Positions 37,110 to 49,865 are shown, counted from the first letter of the stretch. The stretch: DNA of 53,656 bases from Bigelowiella natans CCMP2755 (GCA_000320545.1 ADNK01002453.1:1-53656); one strand, 5' to 3'. Numbers and translations: made by a program. The notes: a model not told the origin generated them from the letters alone.

Positions 37110-38411
37110 GTCGTCGATCTCTCCCTACCATTCCCTACTCTCATCATCATCAACAACAACAACAACACCAAACATAAACACGTCGATATCAGGTCGTTTC
37201 ATTTGACATTCAAGGCCCAGTCGTATACCAGTTCCAACCACTCACTGCGAAGAACGATGATAATGATGTTGATGTGAAGTCAGGAGCTCGGTAACAATGC
37301 CACTTTCTGCCAACGTTTTGCCAGTCGTTATGAATACTACCATCTATGATATCAATCGCAAATCCAAGCACACATCGGTTAAATGTCCAACTCTTTCCTC
37401 TCCTCATTCCACAGCAGCAGCACCAACAACAATAACAACAATAAACAACATCCAACAGAGAGAAGGCCGGTCCAGACGAGAAAATCGTGCATAAGCTAGG
37501 TAATTCTACCTTCCAACGTCTCCGTTGTCGTTGATTTATAACCCTTTATTTATCCATTTATCTACATCAGAAGGTGGCTCAGAAGCAGCAAACGCATCGA
37601 AGAAAGGGGGGGAAAGGAAGCGAGTGTTCTTTGTCTTCAACGGCCAGCACTACGATGTTTTGGTTTATGTAAATAACAAAGCCAAACATGTGCAAGAGGT
37701 AAGCAGCGCGTACAATGTCCCTGTTTCCTCCTTTTTTTGTTTTAACTTCTCGACGCGACCTGTTGGATGTTTTGGATAAAGTCAGCGTTTTGAATTTCTC
37801 CCGGGTGTGCTATCGTTTTTGAATTATCGCTGGCGTGTATGCTTTGCTACAGTATTTCAACGCTGGAGACGATGTTGCGCTTGATATGGTATTGCGTTCA
37901 GCCATTACTTCATTATTGAATTGACCAAAAAATGTAAAGAGGAAATCGGTAGTTTAATGCGGGGTATGTGTTTGTGAGGTTTGTGTTAATCGTGTTTTCT
38001 TAGTTGTTTTGACACCTTTTTCTCTCGAATGTCTTGACAATGCAAACAGGCTAGGAAGCACATAGAACTATTACATCTCTCGAGGTATAAGAAGGACTTC
38101 GATTCTCAGGTGTGTGAGCAGCACCTGTGCATGCCGTTCATATCAAAAGGCCACCGTATTTTTTTAAAAAACAACAGGATACTTAACAGTGTAAGACTGT
38201 TTGTTTTCGCTCTGACGCCATTGTCTTGAGTGTTTTTCCCCCGATGATTCAAGCATCACTCCGCAACAGCACTCCACAGCAGCAACAACAACAACAACAA
38301 CAAGCACAACAAGCACAACAACACACACAGGTTGAATGGAAAGGTCGCGTTGTGGGACAGAATCCTGCAAGCTCGACGCCGGAGATAAGTACGGGATTAT
38401 GTGCTCCATAG
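32073..38411 (+). CDS. Tudor-like/chromobarrel plus OTU deubiquitinase (YOD1/OTU1 type)
   Basis: Cysteine-type deubiquitinase. Confident exons: 33590-33711, 34200-34242, 34458-34517, 34685-34799, 34906-34995, 35016-35097, 35315-35350, 35495-35579, 36002-36071, 36279-36323, 36643(or 36609)-36709, 36852-36899, 37193-37290, 37459-37499, 37571-37698, 37853-37888, 38050-38109, 38331-38411. The 5' part is less sure: 32073-32144 (ATG, MSNAASDFSLSSSASSGNKK) and 32333-32649, a disordered Gly/Lys/Glu-rich segment whose junctions I could not close. Exons 34458-34799 carry a Tudor/chromobarrel fold (VGDFVDAIDQDGKWY ... RFTEWQEKW). The OTU core follows: MPADNSCLFHSF with catalytic Cys codon 36027-36029, DYCLNVKRKDFW, GGAVEIGILSNFFDVEV, and VFFVFNGQHYDVL with catalytic His codon 37648-37650. 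The C-terminal zinc finger of human YOD1 is not seen. The YOD1 family trims ubiquitin on p97/Cdc48 clients; the N-terminal reader domain is unusual for it. Confidence 0.8.
34852..35220. repeat. TAG and AAT trinucleotide arrays in introns
   Basis: (TAG)n at 34852-34886, (AAT)n at 35098-35131 and a longer (TAG)n at 35161-35219, each within an intron of the OTU gene. The AAT array starts exactly at the splice donor after 35097. Confidence 0.9.
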
Positions 38412-38947
38412 TAGTAGTTGTTGTAGTTGTTGTAATAGTAGTAGGAGTAGCAGTAAGTAGTAGTCACATATAACCAAGCCGACCGCATAGTAGGTATGTT
38501 TAAGGTGTTTATGTATACGTTGATTTGTTTCATTCTTAATACTATTATTATTATTACTCTCCTCCGCCCCCAGCACTACTAGACACGCATACTCAGAAGA
38601 TGCCAAACCTATAACATCTCTCCTCCTCCTCCTCCTCCTCCTCCCCCTCGTGCTGCTTTATCTGAGTAGAGCGCCATACATCGGATACCGCTAACGACCG
38701 CATATCTCTCACCCAAATCAACTCAAACCCAGTCGCCGGCCCTGCCGATGTTCCTTCTCTAAAGAAGTGAGAGGAGTTCTCTTTGTTTTATGGGCAAATA
38801 TCAACTACTACTGCCACTGCTACTGCTGCTGCTGCTACTAGCTACTACTATCTAAGGAAGAACCAACCATCAGGGGGGGGGGGTGCGACGAATGTCTAAT
38901 CTTCAAATGCATATAGCTGTGTACGTATGTGATGATGATGATGTGTA

Positions 38948-38985
<38 letters not shown>

Positions 38986-39363
38986 TTATACTATATATTT
39001 ACCACGAGTTAAGGTCTCGAATGTTTGCTATCCTTGCATGTACAAGTCATGACTCTCTGTTTATGCTTCTTTCGCGTCGTTACTAGGTGTAAATCTGTGC
39101 AGATACCGTCTGGGAGGTAGTGGGGGAGCATGAGTACTAAAGACGCCTATGTTAGTATGAAAAAGAGAAATAAATGAGAAAGTTTGCGCTTGGTTGTGCG
39201 CCGTCCCATCGTGTGTTACTTCGTCGCTAAGAAGCCTCGATAAAGGAATAGTGTGATGACGGGTGGAGATTGTTAGCTATCTTATGCTAACAAACGATGT
39301 TTCCCATTTTGTTTTTGACATGTATATATTAAATAGTAATGCGAATTTGTTACCCAGAAAATT
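38412..39363. other. 3' flank of the OTU gene, repeats
   Basis: TAG/TTG repeats just past the stop, a CTC array near 38620-38645, a G-run at 38873-38883 and a TA run around 38950-38982. Nothing gene-like; it presumably includes the 3' UTR. Confidence 0.5.
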
Positions 39364-40321
39364 GATTGTGCTGCTACACTAGTAAGCTAACAACGTTATC
39401 TCGGTCTAGCGTTGTAATTGCATTGCCAATCATTCCATCTGATGTGCATGCGCACACAGAGCTAGAATCATTTGTACGTGTCCATATGGATGTAACACTC
39501 ATGTGTTTGACGGTGGTGCGCGCATGAATTATACAATCAACATTTGTGTCTACACATACCATGCATGAACACTTTCTAGCTTTGCTAGCATGGACCTTGG
39601 ACATGCTAACATGTACATACTAGCGCATGTGAATTGACACGTGCGCGCTGGAACCAAAACATTCGAATCAATAAGGCGCGTGGCGATGAAAGCAAAAAGA
39701 ATTAATGAAGCAATCTTGATGCAATCAAATGTACGTTGCTAGCGCCCCATTTCCATGCAACGGCTGTGCGACTTATTTGCAAGCTTGATTAGTTCAATTA
39801 CATTCAGGCCTAGTTGGCAATGTGCATTCCAATCTTTAGCTAGCTAGTGCAATAGACTGTCTAGCTGTCTAGCTGCTCCACGCAGCTGCAGCAAAATGCT
39901 AGCGTAGCTGTTTGATGACAAACATAGCAACATGAACACGATGTGTTTGTTGTAAGATGTGTGTCGCACGTATGTCACATTACTAGATAACATTGTCTAC
40001 AATTGTGTCGCTTCGCCAGAAAACGTAGATGATTGACGTTTGATCACAACACTGCCCCATTCAACATTAAAATAATACTACGCATAACACGCACAGTGCA
40101 ATGATTTTGCGCTTGAAGCAGTATGCATGAATAGCAAGGTGCACCCACTTTGGATCGAATGCATGCAGCGACTCGATATCGGACTCTATGTGTGTGTGTG
40201 TGTAAACTTGTATCAATACTACATCTTTAGATCATTAAAAAGCCGCATCATTCCAGCGTGGGCCCGCCACATAGCTGCAAGCCTACGTTACGATTGCGAG
40301 ATAAAAGCAGAGCTACGACGA
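39364..40321. other. Convergent gap with palindromic-word island 4
   Basis: From about 39370 to 40165 the sequence shows the same vocabulary as the other islands: CTAG (about fourteen by hand in 0.8 kb, about three expected), GCTAGC, CATGCA, GCGCGC and TGTGCAT. It ends shortly before the Clp gene's stop codon region. No open frame of interest and no repeat unit shared base-for-base with the other islands. Confidence 0.65.
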
Positions 40322-41425
40322 CTATTCAGTCTTGAAGTTCAAATCGCCCTGTTCCGAAATATCAACCTCCACCTGCAAATGATGATAAACAGCAATCAAC
40401 GATGCACTGCGTGCACACAGCTCTTAAAAAAAAAATAAAAACACGACCACTTACAGACTCGAAACAGCTCACAAGATGAGAAAGAATGGCATCATGCACG
40501 CATCTGCGCTTCCACGTACATTTTGGCCGTCCACGATTTCTCCAAGAAGCATCTTCTCTGCCAAAGAGTCCTCGAGGCAGCGTTTCACAGCGCGTTTTAA
40601 AGGCCTTGCCCCGAAAATAGGGTCAAATCCTAAATCGAGGGGAATTGACGAATCAACGAAGAGATAAGGGGAAGATGACGACGCTGGTGATGATCACACC
40701 AACATTCTTCATCACAACGAATTTTCACGCGCGCGCGCGTGTGCAAGTGTAAGTGAAAGTGTCCAGTGCGAGCAAACATGCTTGTGTGTGTGGTTGCTGG
40801 AGGAGAGGGGGATGAATCAACCAAGACACACAACGCTGCTAACAATTTACCCTCACTGACGAGGTAGTCTTTAAAACTGTCGCTAACTGAAAGCGAGACG
40901 TTACGGTCCATCATGCGCTCGTACGTGTCTTCCAGCATCAGCTCACAGATACGTCGCACCTATAACCATTTAACGTACCAAATCAACGAGTGCATCCTGT
41001 TATCTGGGGACATACACCACTGGCATTATATATCTAACCCTAAATGCAAACTGAATCATGCCGAAACCGGCGACTCTCTCTCTCTCCTCCCCCCTCCTCC
41101 TCTTCCTCTTTCCCCACCACCTCCATTTGCTGCAGAGGTCTGAACACAATCACTTCGTCCAGTCGGTTAAGAAATTCCGGGCGAAATCTGTTCTGAAGTT
41201 CGCCGAAGACTTTGGTCTTTATGCGTTGGTACTTGGCCTCGACTTCAGCAGGTTGCTGCTCCGCTTCGCTCTGAGAACATCATTTTTGGCGTGATGACGA
41301 GGACGCGGGGGGGGGGGGGAGGGGGGGCTGGGAGAACACACGTGCACGCATTTCGTCCACCTTTGCTACTTTGAATGTCGGCCTTGACTCTTTATTCCTA
41401 AGTTTCTCGTTCTCGATTTGTAGCC

Positions 41426-41458
<33 letters not shown>

Positions 41459-41508
41459 CGTATTACCATGCAAAAATATCGCGACGGTCACCTTTCATTT
41501 CCACACGC

Positions 41509-41553
<45 letters not shown>

Positions 41554-41620
41554 TTGGTGTTGTAGTCGAGCTCCTGCTTCAGAGCAGGGTCCCCGGCGAA
41601 ACCCCTCACTTTCCCCCCCC

Positions 41621-41663
<43 letters not shown>

Positions 41664-43482
41664 ACAATATACATACTGTGATGTTGAGAACCGTTCCATG
41701 AATTCGGACATATCCAATAGTATCATAGCGTCCTGATTTACCATTTATATTGACAAGTAGTAGGGAGGGAGGGGGAGCGGTGGGGGGGGGGAGAGGGAGA
41801 GAGAGAGAGAGAGAGAGAGGGGGGAGAGAGAGAGAACATAATCATGAATAAAGAATTGTATTGAAGTTGAGAAATATCAGAGAAAATAAACTAAGGAATC
41901 ACTTCTTCCTGGTAATTGAAGCACTTTTTTTTTCCCATCATGTACCATTTACAATAACAACAACAACAACAACAACTTAACACTAATGATAACCACCATC
42001 ATCATCCCTATCATCGCTCTCCTTTCACTATCATCTATCATTATTCTCATCATCATCAGCAGCAGCATCTTAATCGAAGGCACGGGCTCTGCGCATGATC
42101 ATCACCTTGCTTCCAAAGTAGGAGTCAGCAAGGGCCTTCGCCAGCTCTGTCTTTCCCACCCCAGTTGGGCCTTGAATACACCACGAGGATACATCGGTCA
42201 TAAGACCGTATAGCAGCGGTCAAGATATAATGCCTCTACACAATGGCGCTGCATGTGTTATTCCATGTGGTAGTCGTGCAGAGTTTGTATGGTTAGCTAC
42301 CAGAGAAGATGAAGGACGCGACAGGACGATGAGGGTCTTTGAGTCCCATACGAGATCTGTGATGATGATAACGATGAGGAGGAGGAGGAGGAGGAGGAGG
42401 AGGAGGAGAAGGAGGAGGAAGACAGCGATAAAGGTGATGAGGTATAACTTTACGAATCCTAATGACGTTCTTCCACACGCTTTTAGGTAGGCAAATCGCA
42501 CGGCACGATATCGTATCATCATCATCATCATCAACATCATCGTCGTCGTCGTGTTCTTTCTTCTTCACACCTTCGGATAGCCTTTGAAATAGAAATCACC
42601 TAATAAAACAGACAGCACCAATACAAATGCTTCAAATGTGATAATGATGACGATGATTATTATGATGATGTGGTGGTGAGGGAAGTAGAGCCGCAGAAGC
42701 AGCATGTGAGAGAATAAAGAGTAGAGGCAAATAACCAGTATTTACCGGCTGCTTTTGTCCAATGACTCGGTCGCCTTTACACATAATAACAATAATAATA
42801 GTATCAATAATAACACACACTATGCAACACAGAACGTGAATATGCAGAAGTACAAGGATGGAATACGACATTGAAACAGCAGCCCAACCATAGAGCTCTT
42901 CAAGTACAAAAAGAGGCAGTAGTCGTACACAAGACAAGGCCTTTCTCCGTCATCATTAAACATATGCCGTATTGACCAGTGACAGATCTCATTATCATCT
43001 TCGTCATCATCATTATCATCATCATCATCATCATCATTATCCATCGATGCGTTATTGTCCGCTCGAATCATCGTCAACAATGTGGGCCATTTTTAAAGAT
43101 TTCATCTACACCATCTTCATCATCGTTTTAACGATGAGAGAACATTTTAAGTTATTCTCTCACCCAGTGATGACTCGAGGTTCATTAATCGCTCAGTTTC
43201 GTCATCATCCACCGCCTCTAGTGGAATACCAGTCCATTGTGACACGACTGATGAAAGGGGGGGGGGGGAGAAGGGGATGGAAGGTAGAGCATAAGTGCTG
43301 CTGCAGCATGGATAAGTTACTACTACTAGTACCTCTAGCAATCTCTTCCGATGATACTATAGGAATTTCGTCATCACGTGTTAAAGAAGCAGCTGATATG
43401 TGCAAACAACATCAGAACAGCAGCGAGAAACAGTAACATTGTGTTAGCCTTTGCATTAGCCTTTCATGAATCTGTGAATGCC

Positions 43483-43523
<41 letters not shown>

Positions 43524-45704
43524 GTGTAAAGATTGTGCTCAGACTTGCCACGCTCTATTTATTCTATATATTGTAAAACCCAGATGATGATACGTAACAA
43601 GTGCCAATGGGAAGAGAAGAGGTGGGGGGGGGGGGGGGGGGAAATTAGTGTCTTCAATTGAGGAAGAAGATGCGACAACTGCTGTGGAACTTGCGCTGAG
43701 AAACATCAACTTGTCACTTTTTTACTGAGGACAGAGGAAAAAATTGCAAAAGCACACACACACACACAACCACACACACACTATAATATATTTTTAGTAT
43801 TATTTACTGACGTTGGGGATGCATTTTCCGATCTCATAATGTTCTCCTTCGCCATGGTGAATCTGACCAATCAAACCAAATCATGGGTAAACCTATGTGT
43901 ACCCAAGCCTTACATAGCACGACTAGTAGCACCATCAGCACGATCCATTCATCAACGGATAGGTGACATATGCTCAAATCTTCATTCATTCAAAAGGTAG
44001 TCGCACTTACTGGGAGAAAGATCCTGCCTCGTCAATAAGATCGATCGCCTTTCCGCATACAATATCATATTCATATATTTAGTTTGCTTCATCACCGTTC
44101 CGTTGTTTGTGTAATGGCTAATGTGGTGCTAGCAGCATGAAACCAAACCTTATCGGGTAGGTATCTGTCTCGGATGTAGCGGTGAGAAAGCTGCGCCGCG
44201 GATTCTAAGCTCGCGTCGGAGAACATCACCTAAGACAATCACCGACCTTTTCATCACCATTATTATCATCATCGCTATCATCATTTTCATCATTATTATC
44301 ATTGTCGGGTGGTCATCGTCGCACCGTATTGTAAACTATACCAAATGAAGGAGAAGAACAAGTGAAAGTAAAAACTTGAAGGGGAGAAGAGTAATGTATC
44401 ATACAAAAGGTTCTGGCACTTCGTTATCATGAACGAACACTAGTATCTTCCTTGCAAGGGAATTTCTAAAGGACAACGCTACTGGAAGATCTATAATCTG
44501 CTGCTGTTTTTCCACACCCCATGATGTTCTTCATATCGAGGTCGGATTCCTCTCAATATCTCCAGCGTCTCATCAACTGACAAACACAGGAAGTGCCAAT
44601 ATAAAAAATGTGATGCTGCTGCTGCTGTGCATTTAATAATCAAATAATTTCTTTGCCTTCAACTCCAACAGCAATCAATAGTAGCATACACTTTCTTAAA
44701 ATGCTATTTGTGCTGCTGTTTGTGCGTCTCTGCTACTACTACAACAACAACAACTACTACTACTACTACTACTACTACAACCTGATGCCTCCTCCACCAT
44801 CACAGGTTGGAAACGTCGTTCCAACGCCTTGTCCTGGTAGGGGGAGAGAATATAACGATGCCGACATAAGACTCATCCTTGTAGAAATGAAAAGGAGAGA
44901 AAGGGAGGAGGGGGGGGGGGTGAACGATTTGGGTGTTTCGGTAGGTTACCTTCTCGATGTTTTGGCGGTATTCGTCAATTGTTGTAGCGCCTGATTGATG
45001 AGTAGTAGTAGGTGTGAATGCGAATTCAAAGCATGCTCTTCATCTGCTGATAACGATGAGGATGATGATGGTGATGATGATGATGATGACGATGATGATG
45101 ACAACAATAACGACGATGACCTTACTTACCGATTATTTGTATTTTGCCTCGGGCAAGTGCAGGTTTGAGCAAGTTTGCGCTATGAAAATGAAAGGGGGGA
45201 GGGGAGGAAGCTCGTGAAGGAATGGAGAGAGAGGCGACGATGCTGATGGGAAGAACGTTTAGAACATACTACTTTATGCTGGTACTCACCCATCGATAGC
45301 GCCATCTGCTGCAGCACCCGAGCCAACAATGGTGTGGATTTCATCAATGAATAGGATAATGTCCCCACTTTGCTTCACCTATCGATGATATTATGAATGC
45401 TGAAGATGATGATCACAACAACGCTCACCAGTGTGCTGCTTTCACTGCGTATCGTTGTTATTATCTATCGTCACCTTCCCCGTCATCATTATCATCATTA
45501 TCATCATTGTCATCATTATCATCATTATCATCATTATCATCATTATCCCTGTTATCATCATCATCATCGTCGTCATCTGCGGCGGTGCGAAAACTGTTGC
45601 TTACTAACCTCATCGAGAATGGATTTGAACCTTGGAAGATGATGATGATAACGTCGGCACAGCGTAGGATGATGACAATCATATATCCAAACAAAATAAA
45701 TAAA

Positions 45705-45746
<42 letters not shown>

Positions 45747-46564
45747 AGTGGTGAGGAAGATGCTAGTCGCTCATGATGGTGAATTATATGGCATTTTGCT
45801 GAAGCTTGGGTTCTATAACTCGCAATGGGTATGAAACGATTTGAAAGGCCTCGTTATATCTTGATTGGATTACTCCTCCCTACTACTACTACTACCACTA
45901 TTACTACATCTCCAACAACAACAAGAAGAAGAAGAAGAAAAAGAAGAAGCAGATATGCACACACATGCATCCTCATACCTTTCCTCAAACTCTCCTCGGT
46001 ACTTTGTCCCTGCCACAACAGCAGCAAGGTCTAGCGAAACAACCTAACACGATGATGATGGTGGTGGTAGTGAGGGTAGTGAGGAGGAGGAGGAAGAGGA
46101 TGATAATGATGATGATGACAAAAAGAGAGAACAATTACACAACATTTTTCCAATACTACATTATAATATTCAAAACAAACAAGCGTATGAATGAGATTAT
46201 GGACGCTACTTTCTACGTACAGGCGTTCCTGGATCATCATCAACGTGCTCACTACCATCGTCATCATCATCATCATCAACAACAACAACGACTACCCGTT
46301 TTCCTGATATTCTTGGAGGAACCTTTCCGTCCACAATGAGTTGTGCTAAAGCCTCTGCAACTGCTGTCTTTCCCACACCCTTAAAAGCAGCAGCATTGGT
46401 AGCATTAGTAGCAGTAAGAGTATTATATAGCGTAAATGGTGATGGGTATTATACTATGTGTAAAGAGAGGCACCAGGTTTGCTGTATTGTTCGTGTGTTT
46501 TTCTTTGTACGTGACGTGACTCGTCGTGTATCACCAGCATGAGGATATGAGCGCAGCAGCGTCC

Positions 46565-46600
<36 letters not shown>

Positions 46601-47898
46601 ATCTTTCCTACTACCGGCTCTCCGATAAGACACGGGTTGTTCTTCATTCGTCGCACCAGTATCTGCATTGCCCTTTCAACCTGCAATGATGATGATGATG
46701 ATGATGATGACGACGAGGAGGAGGAGGAGGTGGTGGTGGTAGTGATAAGAATCACAATATTTATCTAGGGTAGTCATCATTCATTATATAGCTCAGCTAC
46801 AAGCAATGCCCTTCATTGACATGTTTGGTCAATACTTATATACTGCTCCTCCGAGAAAACTATATTGTTTTGTGGATCATCATCGTCATCATCACAGCGA
46901 TGACGATGGTGATGAGAGGGCAAAACATCTGCTGTTACTACTCCTGCAACTACAACTACAACAACTACTACTACTACTACTACTACTACTGCTTTTACTA
47001 CCTCTTTTGTGCGGCCGACAACGGGGTCAAGCTCCCCATTGCGAGCCATAGCCGTCAGATCAACAGAGCATTTCTAAGATATCACACAACAACAACAACA
47101 ACAAAATAACGGTTGGTTATCATATGCAACATCGAAACGCCGCGCTGATGCGCCAATTCCTTGAATTTTCCTCTCTATTCTTTGGACTTCGTGATAATGA
47201 TAATAGATATTTGCCATAAGTGTGTTGTTGTTTAGAGCAGCCGTACCTCCAACGTTGGTACTTGCACCGCCTCTCCCGCACCGACAGTGGCAAGATCGGA
47301 TCTTAAAGTAGTAGTAGTAGTAGTAGTAGTAGTAGAAGAAGAAGAAGAAGAAGAAGAAGAAGAAGAAGAAGAAAAAGAAGAAAAAGAAGAAGAATATTAT
47401 ATTGGTAACGTCATGTTATATAGACTGGGGGGAGAGGGGGGAGGAGAGGAAGGGTGATTCCAGATGATTTTGGATACATTTTGAGTTAAGTCATCATCGT
47501 TATCGTACCTTCCAGCTCTTTCTAATTCCCCTTTCAACTGAGAAGTAATGCATAGTAGCAATGTCGTTGACACAGTAATTTATTAGAACAATGCATCAGC
47601 TTTTAGCATTATTATCATCATCATCATTATCATCATCGTCATCATCATCAATATCATCTTCATCGTCGTCATTGCTGTATTCACTATCATCACGAGCACT
47701 ATACGCATCAGGGCAGTAGGTAGCATCATTGACCATCTTTAAACCACCCAAATCATCACAATGCGCGCACTTTCTGCGCAACAGTAAAGAGTCACCTTTT
47801 CAAACTCAACCCCAAGAGCTTCTAGCGCCTGGGTATTAGCATCCTGCTCTCGAAGCATACCTGTGGTGGTTGTTGTCGTTATTATCAAAAAAAGAATA

Positions 47899-47931
<33 letters not shown>

Positions 47932-48562
47932 CCTTCTCATTGCTTTCACGCCGATTTGAGGTAATGGCGAGCTCATACAGTAGCATCTAATCGCTATTTT
48001 TGTAATCTGGCTATTTTTTTTATTGATAATGATGATGGTTATGTTTCTCGGATGCAAAGCGGGATGAGCACCCTCTCCCCCCTCTCTTTCATGCTACCTA
48101 ACACCATGAGCTCGGTGCCAATCTGGGGCAGACCCTGTTGGTACATTCACGGATATAAGCGAACATAGTTGTGTAGATTATCACAATATGTGGTGATTAT
48201 ATGCAAGAAGCATCATCATACACAAATGTTCTTAAAGACATGTAAATACAATCTATTAATACTTATACCGTGAAGTAGTAGCTGTGTGTGTGTGTGTGTG
48301 TATTTGTGGAACCCCATATGGTGGGTGTCTTCCAAAGCTATCATCCATGCATGTGCTTGATAATAGAAACAATAGCAATAGCAACAACAGTACAGCGCTC
48401 GCAACTACCATATCTTTCGATTGTACAGATGCGCGTTGGAACACACGTTTCACACCTATACAAAACAGATAGAGCAGCAGTTAACAGACGTTTCGCTGTA
48501 GTAAAGCCAACTTTTCCATCCACCACATCAAATCACAAATGTACGTGTAGTCATCAAGGGCA

Positions 48563-48598
<36 letters not shown>

Positions 48599-49865
48599 AA
48601 CTACCATCTGAGAAAGGAACATCGGTGGTGGTTCTCTTCTTTTCGGATGTTGCTGCGGAGTTCCCTCCTCCAACATTTCTCAATGGGTTCCAGACGCCTC
48701 CTCCGCCACCCGTATTCGCTACATTTGCTTCGAGATATGACAATCGCACTTAGTGAGTGAGTTTTTGTGTCGCTCATCACTGCAAGAAAATCTAGTCAAA
48801 ATAGATATGGTACCTGATGCTGCAGCATTCGTTCGTATTCCAGGGTTAAGGTTTTCTAGCATGTCTACGTATTTCTCCTTCGTTACACCAAAGTCCTCCT
48901 GAAGATCGAATGCACGGCAGATGTTAGGAGATCGATTCTATCTTCAATGTATCGCCATATCGTTGCACAAGTATTTATATTATTTGAAGCAATTCAGTCG
49001 TCGCATTCACTAAGCAGCTTATCACCTTCAATACTCTCGTAGCACCTGATGATATGTAAATAAAAATTAAAACAATAACCAATGTAATCACAGGCAAGTG
49101 AGATAGTGGATTCAAGGAAGTGCTGTCAGTGCCGATTGAATGAGTCACCTCCCGAGTCTTCCTTCATAATAGCGATCAAAAGCTCATGCGTGTTAACCTG
49201 TGAAATTCATCACGAATTAGCACATTACTTGCTTCGAGCAAACACACAGTCATGATAATGATTTATTCGGGTTTTGTGAAGTAACGGCACCTCCTCCATA
49301 TCAAGCTTTAGAACCTCGTCTTGCGCGTTGATGACGGCACGTACAGCCTCGTCATTGAATCGTTCAAAGACGTTCACTGCAACTTGCCGATGATGTCGTT
49401 CCTAACAAATAATGAGGATGCTGAGGACGAAACAGCGAGTCTCACCACCATGGTTAGTGGTTTAGACAGAGCAGAATATTTTTCATAACGTATTCATAAG
49501 GACATAAGCCGTTTCAAAAAAATAAATAGCCATCGGAAGAGGAAGGAAAGATGAGCAACTACCTTCATTAAACCGCGTGTTAGGCGATTGTGTGGAAGCT
49601 TTCCGTCCATCGTCATCATCCGTCTTCCATGGAAAGGTGCGTACTCTACCGACCCTCTCTTCAAACCCTTTCCTATCGTCGTCATTCCCGTCATGACTCC
49701 TGGAAAGAGGCGGTCGTTGACTGCTCCTCGAACGAAGCTCTGGCTCGTCCCCTGAATGTTAGGCTTTGTTGAATTTCCGGCAATGTAGACACCGAAGAGG
49801 CCTGCAGACAGCAGACAACAAGCCGCCCACACTCTAAGATACGACGAGATCCCAGATCTCCGCAT
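40322..49865 (-). CDS. Plastid-directed Clp/Hsp100 AAA+ ATPase (ClpC/ClpB type), NBD2 segment missing
   Basis: Hexameric unfoldase/disaggregase with two ATPase domains. Exons (high to low): 49574-49865, 49291-49376, 49149-49197, 49026-49045, 48814-48898, 48605-48727, 48409-48455, 48098-48134, 47796-47860, 47509-47537, 47247-47301, 47002-47073, 46615-46680, 46296-46379, 46210-46228, 45979-46030, 45609-45630, 45290-45378, 45130-45179, 44950-44990, 44782-44833, 44518-44576, 44149-44229, 44011-44048, about 43809-43866, 43333-43356, 43164-43247, 42746-42774, 42571-42599, 42301-42356, 42106-42170, 41677-41732, 41121-41270, 40851-40959, 40520-40629, 40322-40372. The start is a signal peptide ([21 protein letters not shown]) plus a Ser/Thr-rich leader. 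Two Clp_N repeats are separated by a Gly-rich insert. NBD1: LDPVVGR, Walker A split GEP/GVGKTA, Walker [24 protein letters not shown]2: WTGIPLEAV, Walker [20 protein letters not shown], then a gap to [11 protein letters not shown] and [14 protein letters not shown]. The expected pore loop and Walker B (about 85 residues) are absent around a poly-C tract. The short middle region favours ClpC, while RLYVEN before GTKYRG is ClpB-like. Confidence 0.85.
41613..41663. repeat. Poly-C tract, 42 uninterrupted C
   Basis: Eight C, one T, then 42 C (41622-41663), directly beside the last recognisable exon before the missing NBD2 segment of the Clp gene. TA (41512-41548), TAG (41422-41458) and G-run (41307-41327) tracts follow within 350 bp. 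Confidence 0.95.
47309..47395. repeat. TAG then AAG trinucleotide array
   Basis: About nine TAG units pass into about twenty imperfect AAG units, inside the Clp intron between exons 47509-47537 and 47247-47301. Confidence 0.9.

Noticed and set aside
42571-42581. An 11-nt Clp microexon (AIRR)
   Set aside because: Using the acceptor further upstream gives a 29-nt exon, 42571-42599, whose product ([10 protein letters not shown]) matches family length exactly.
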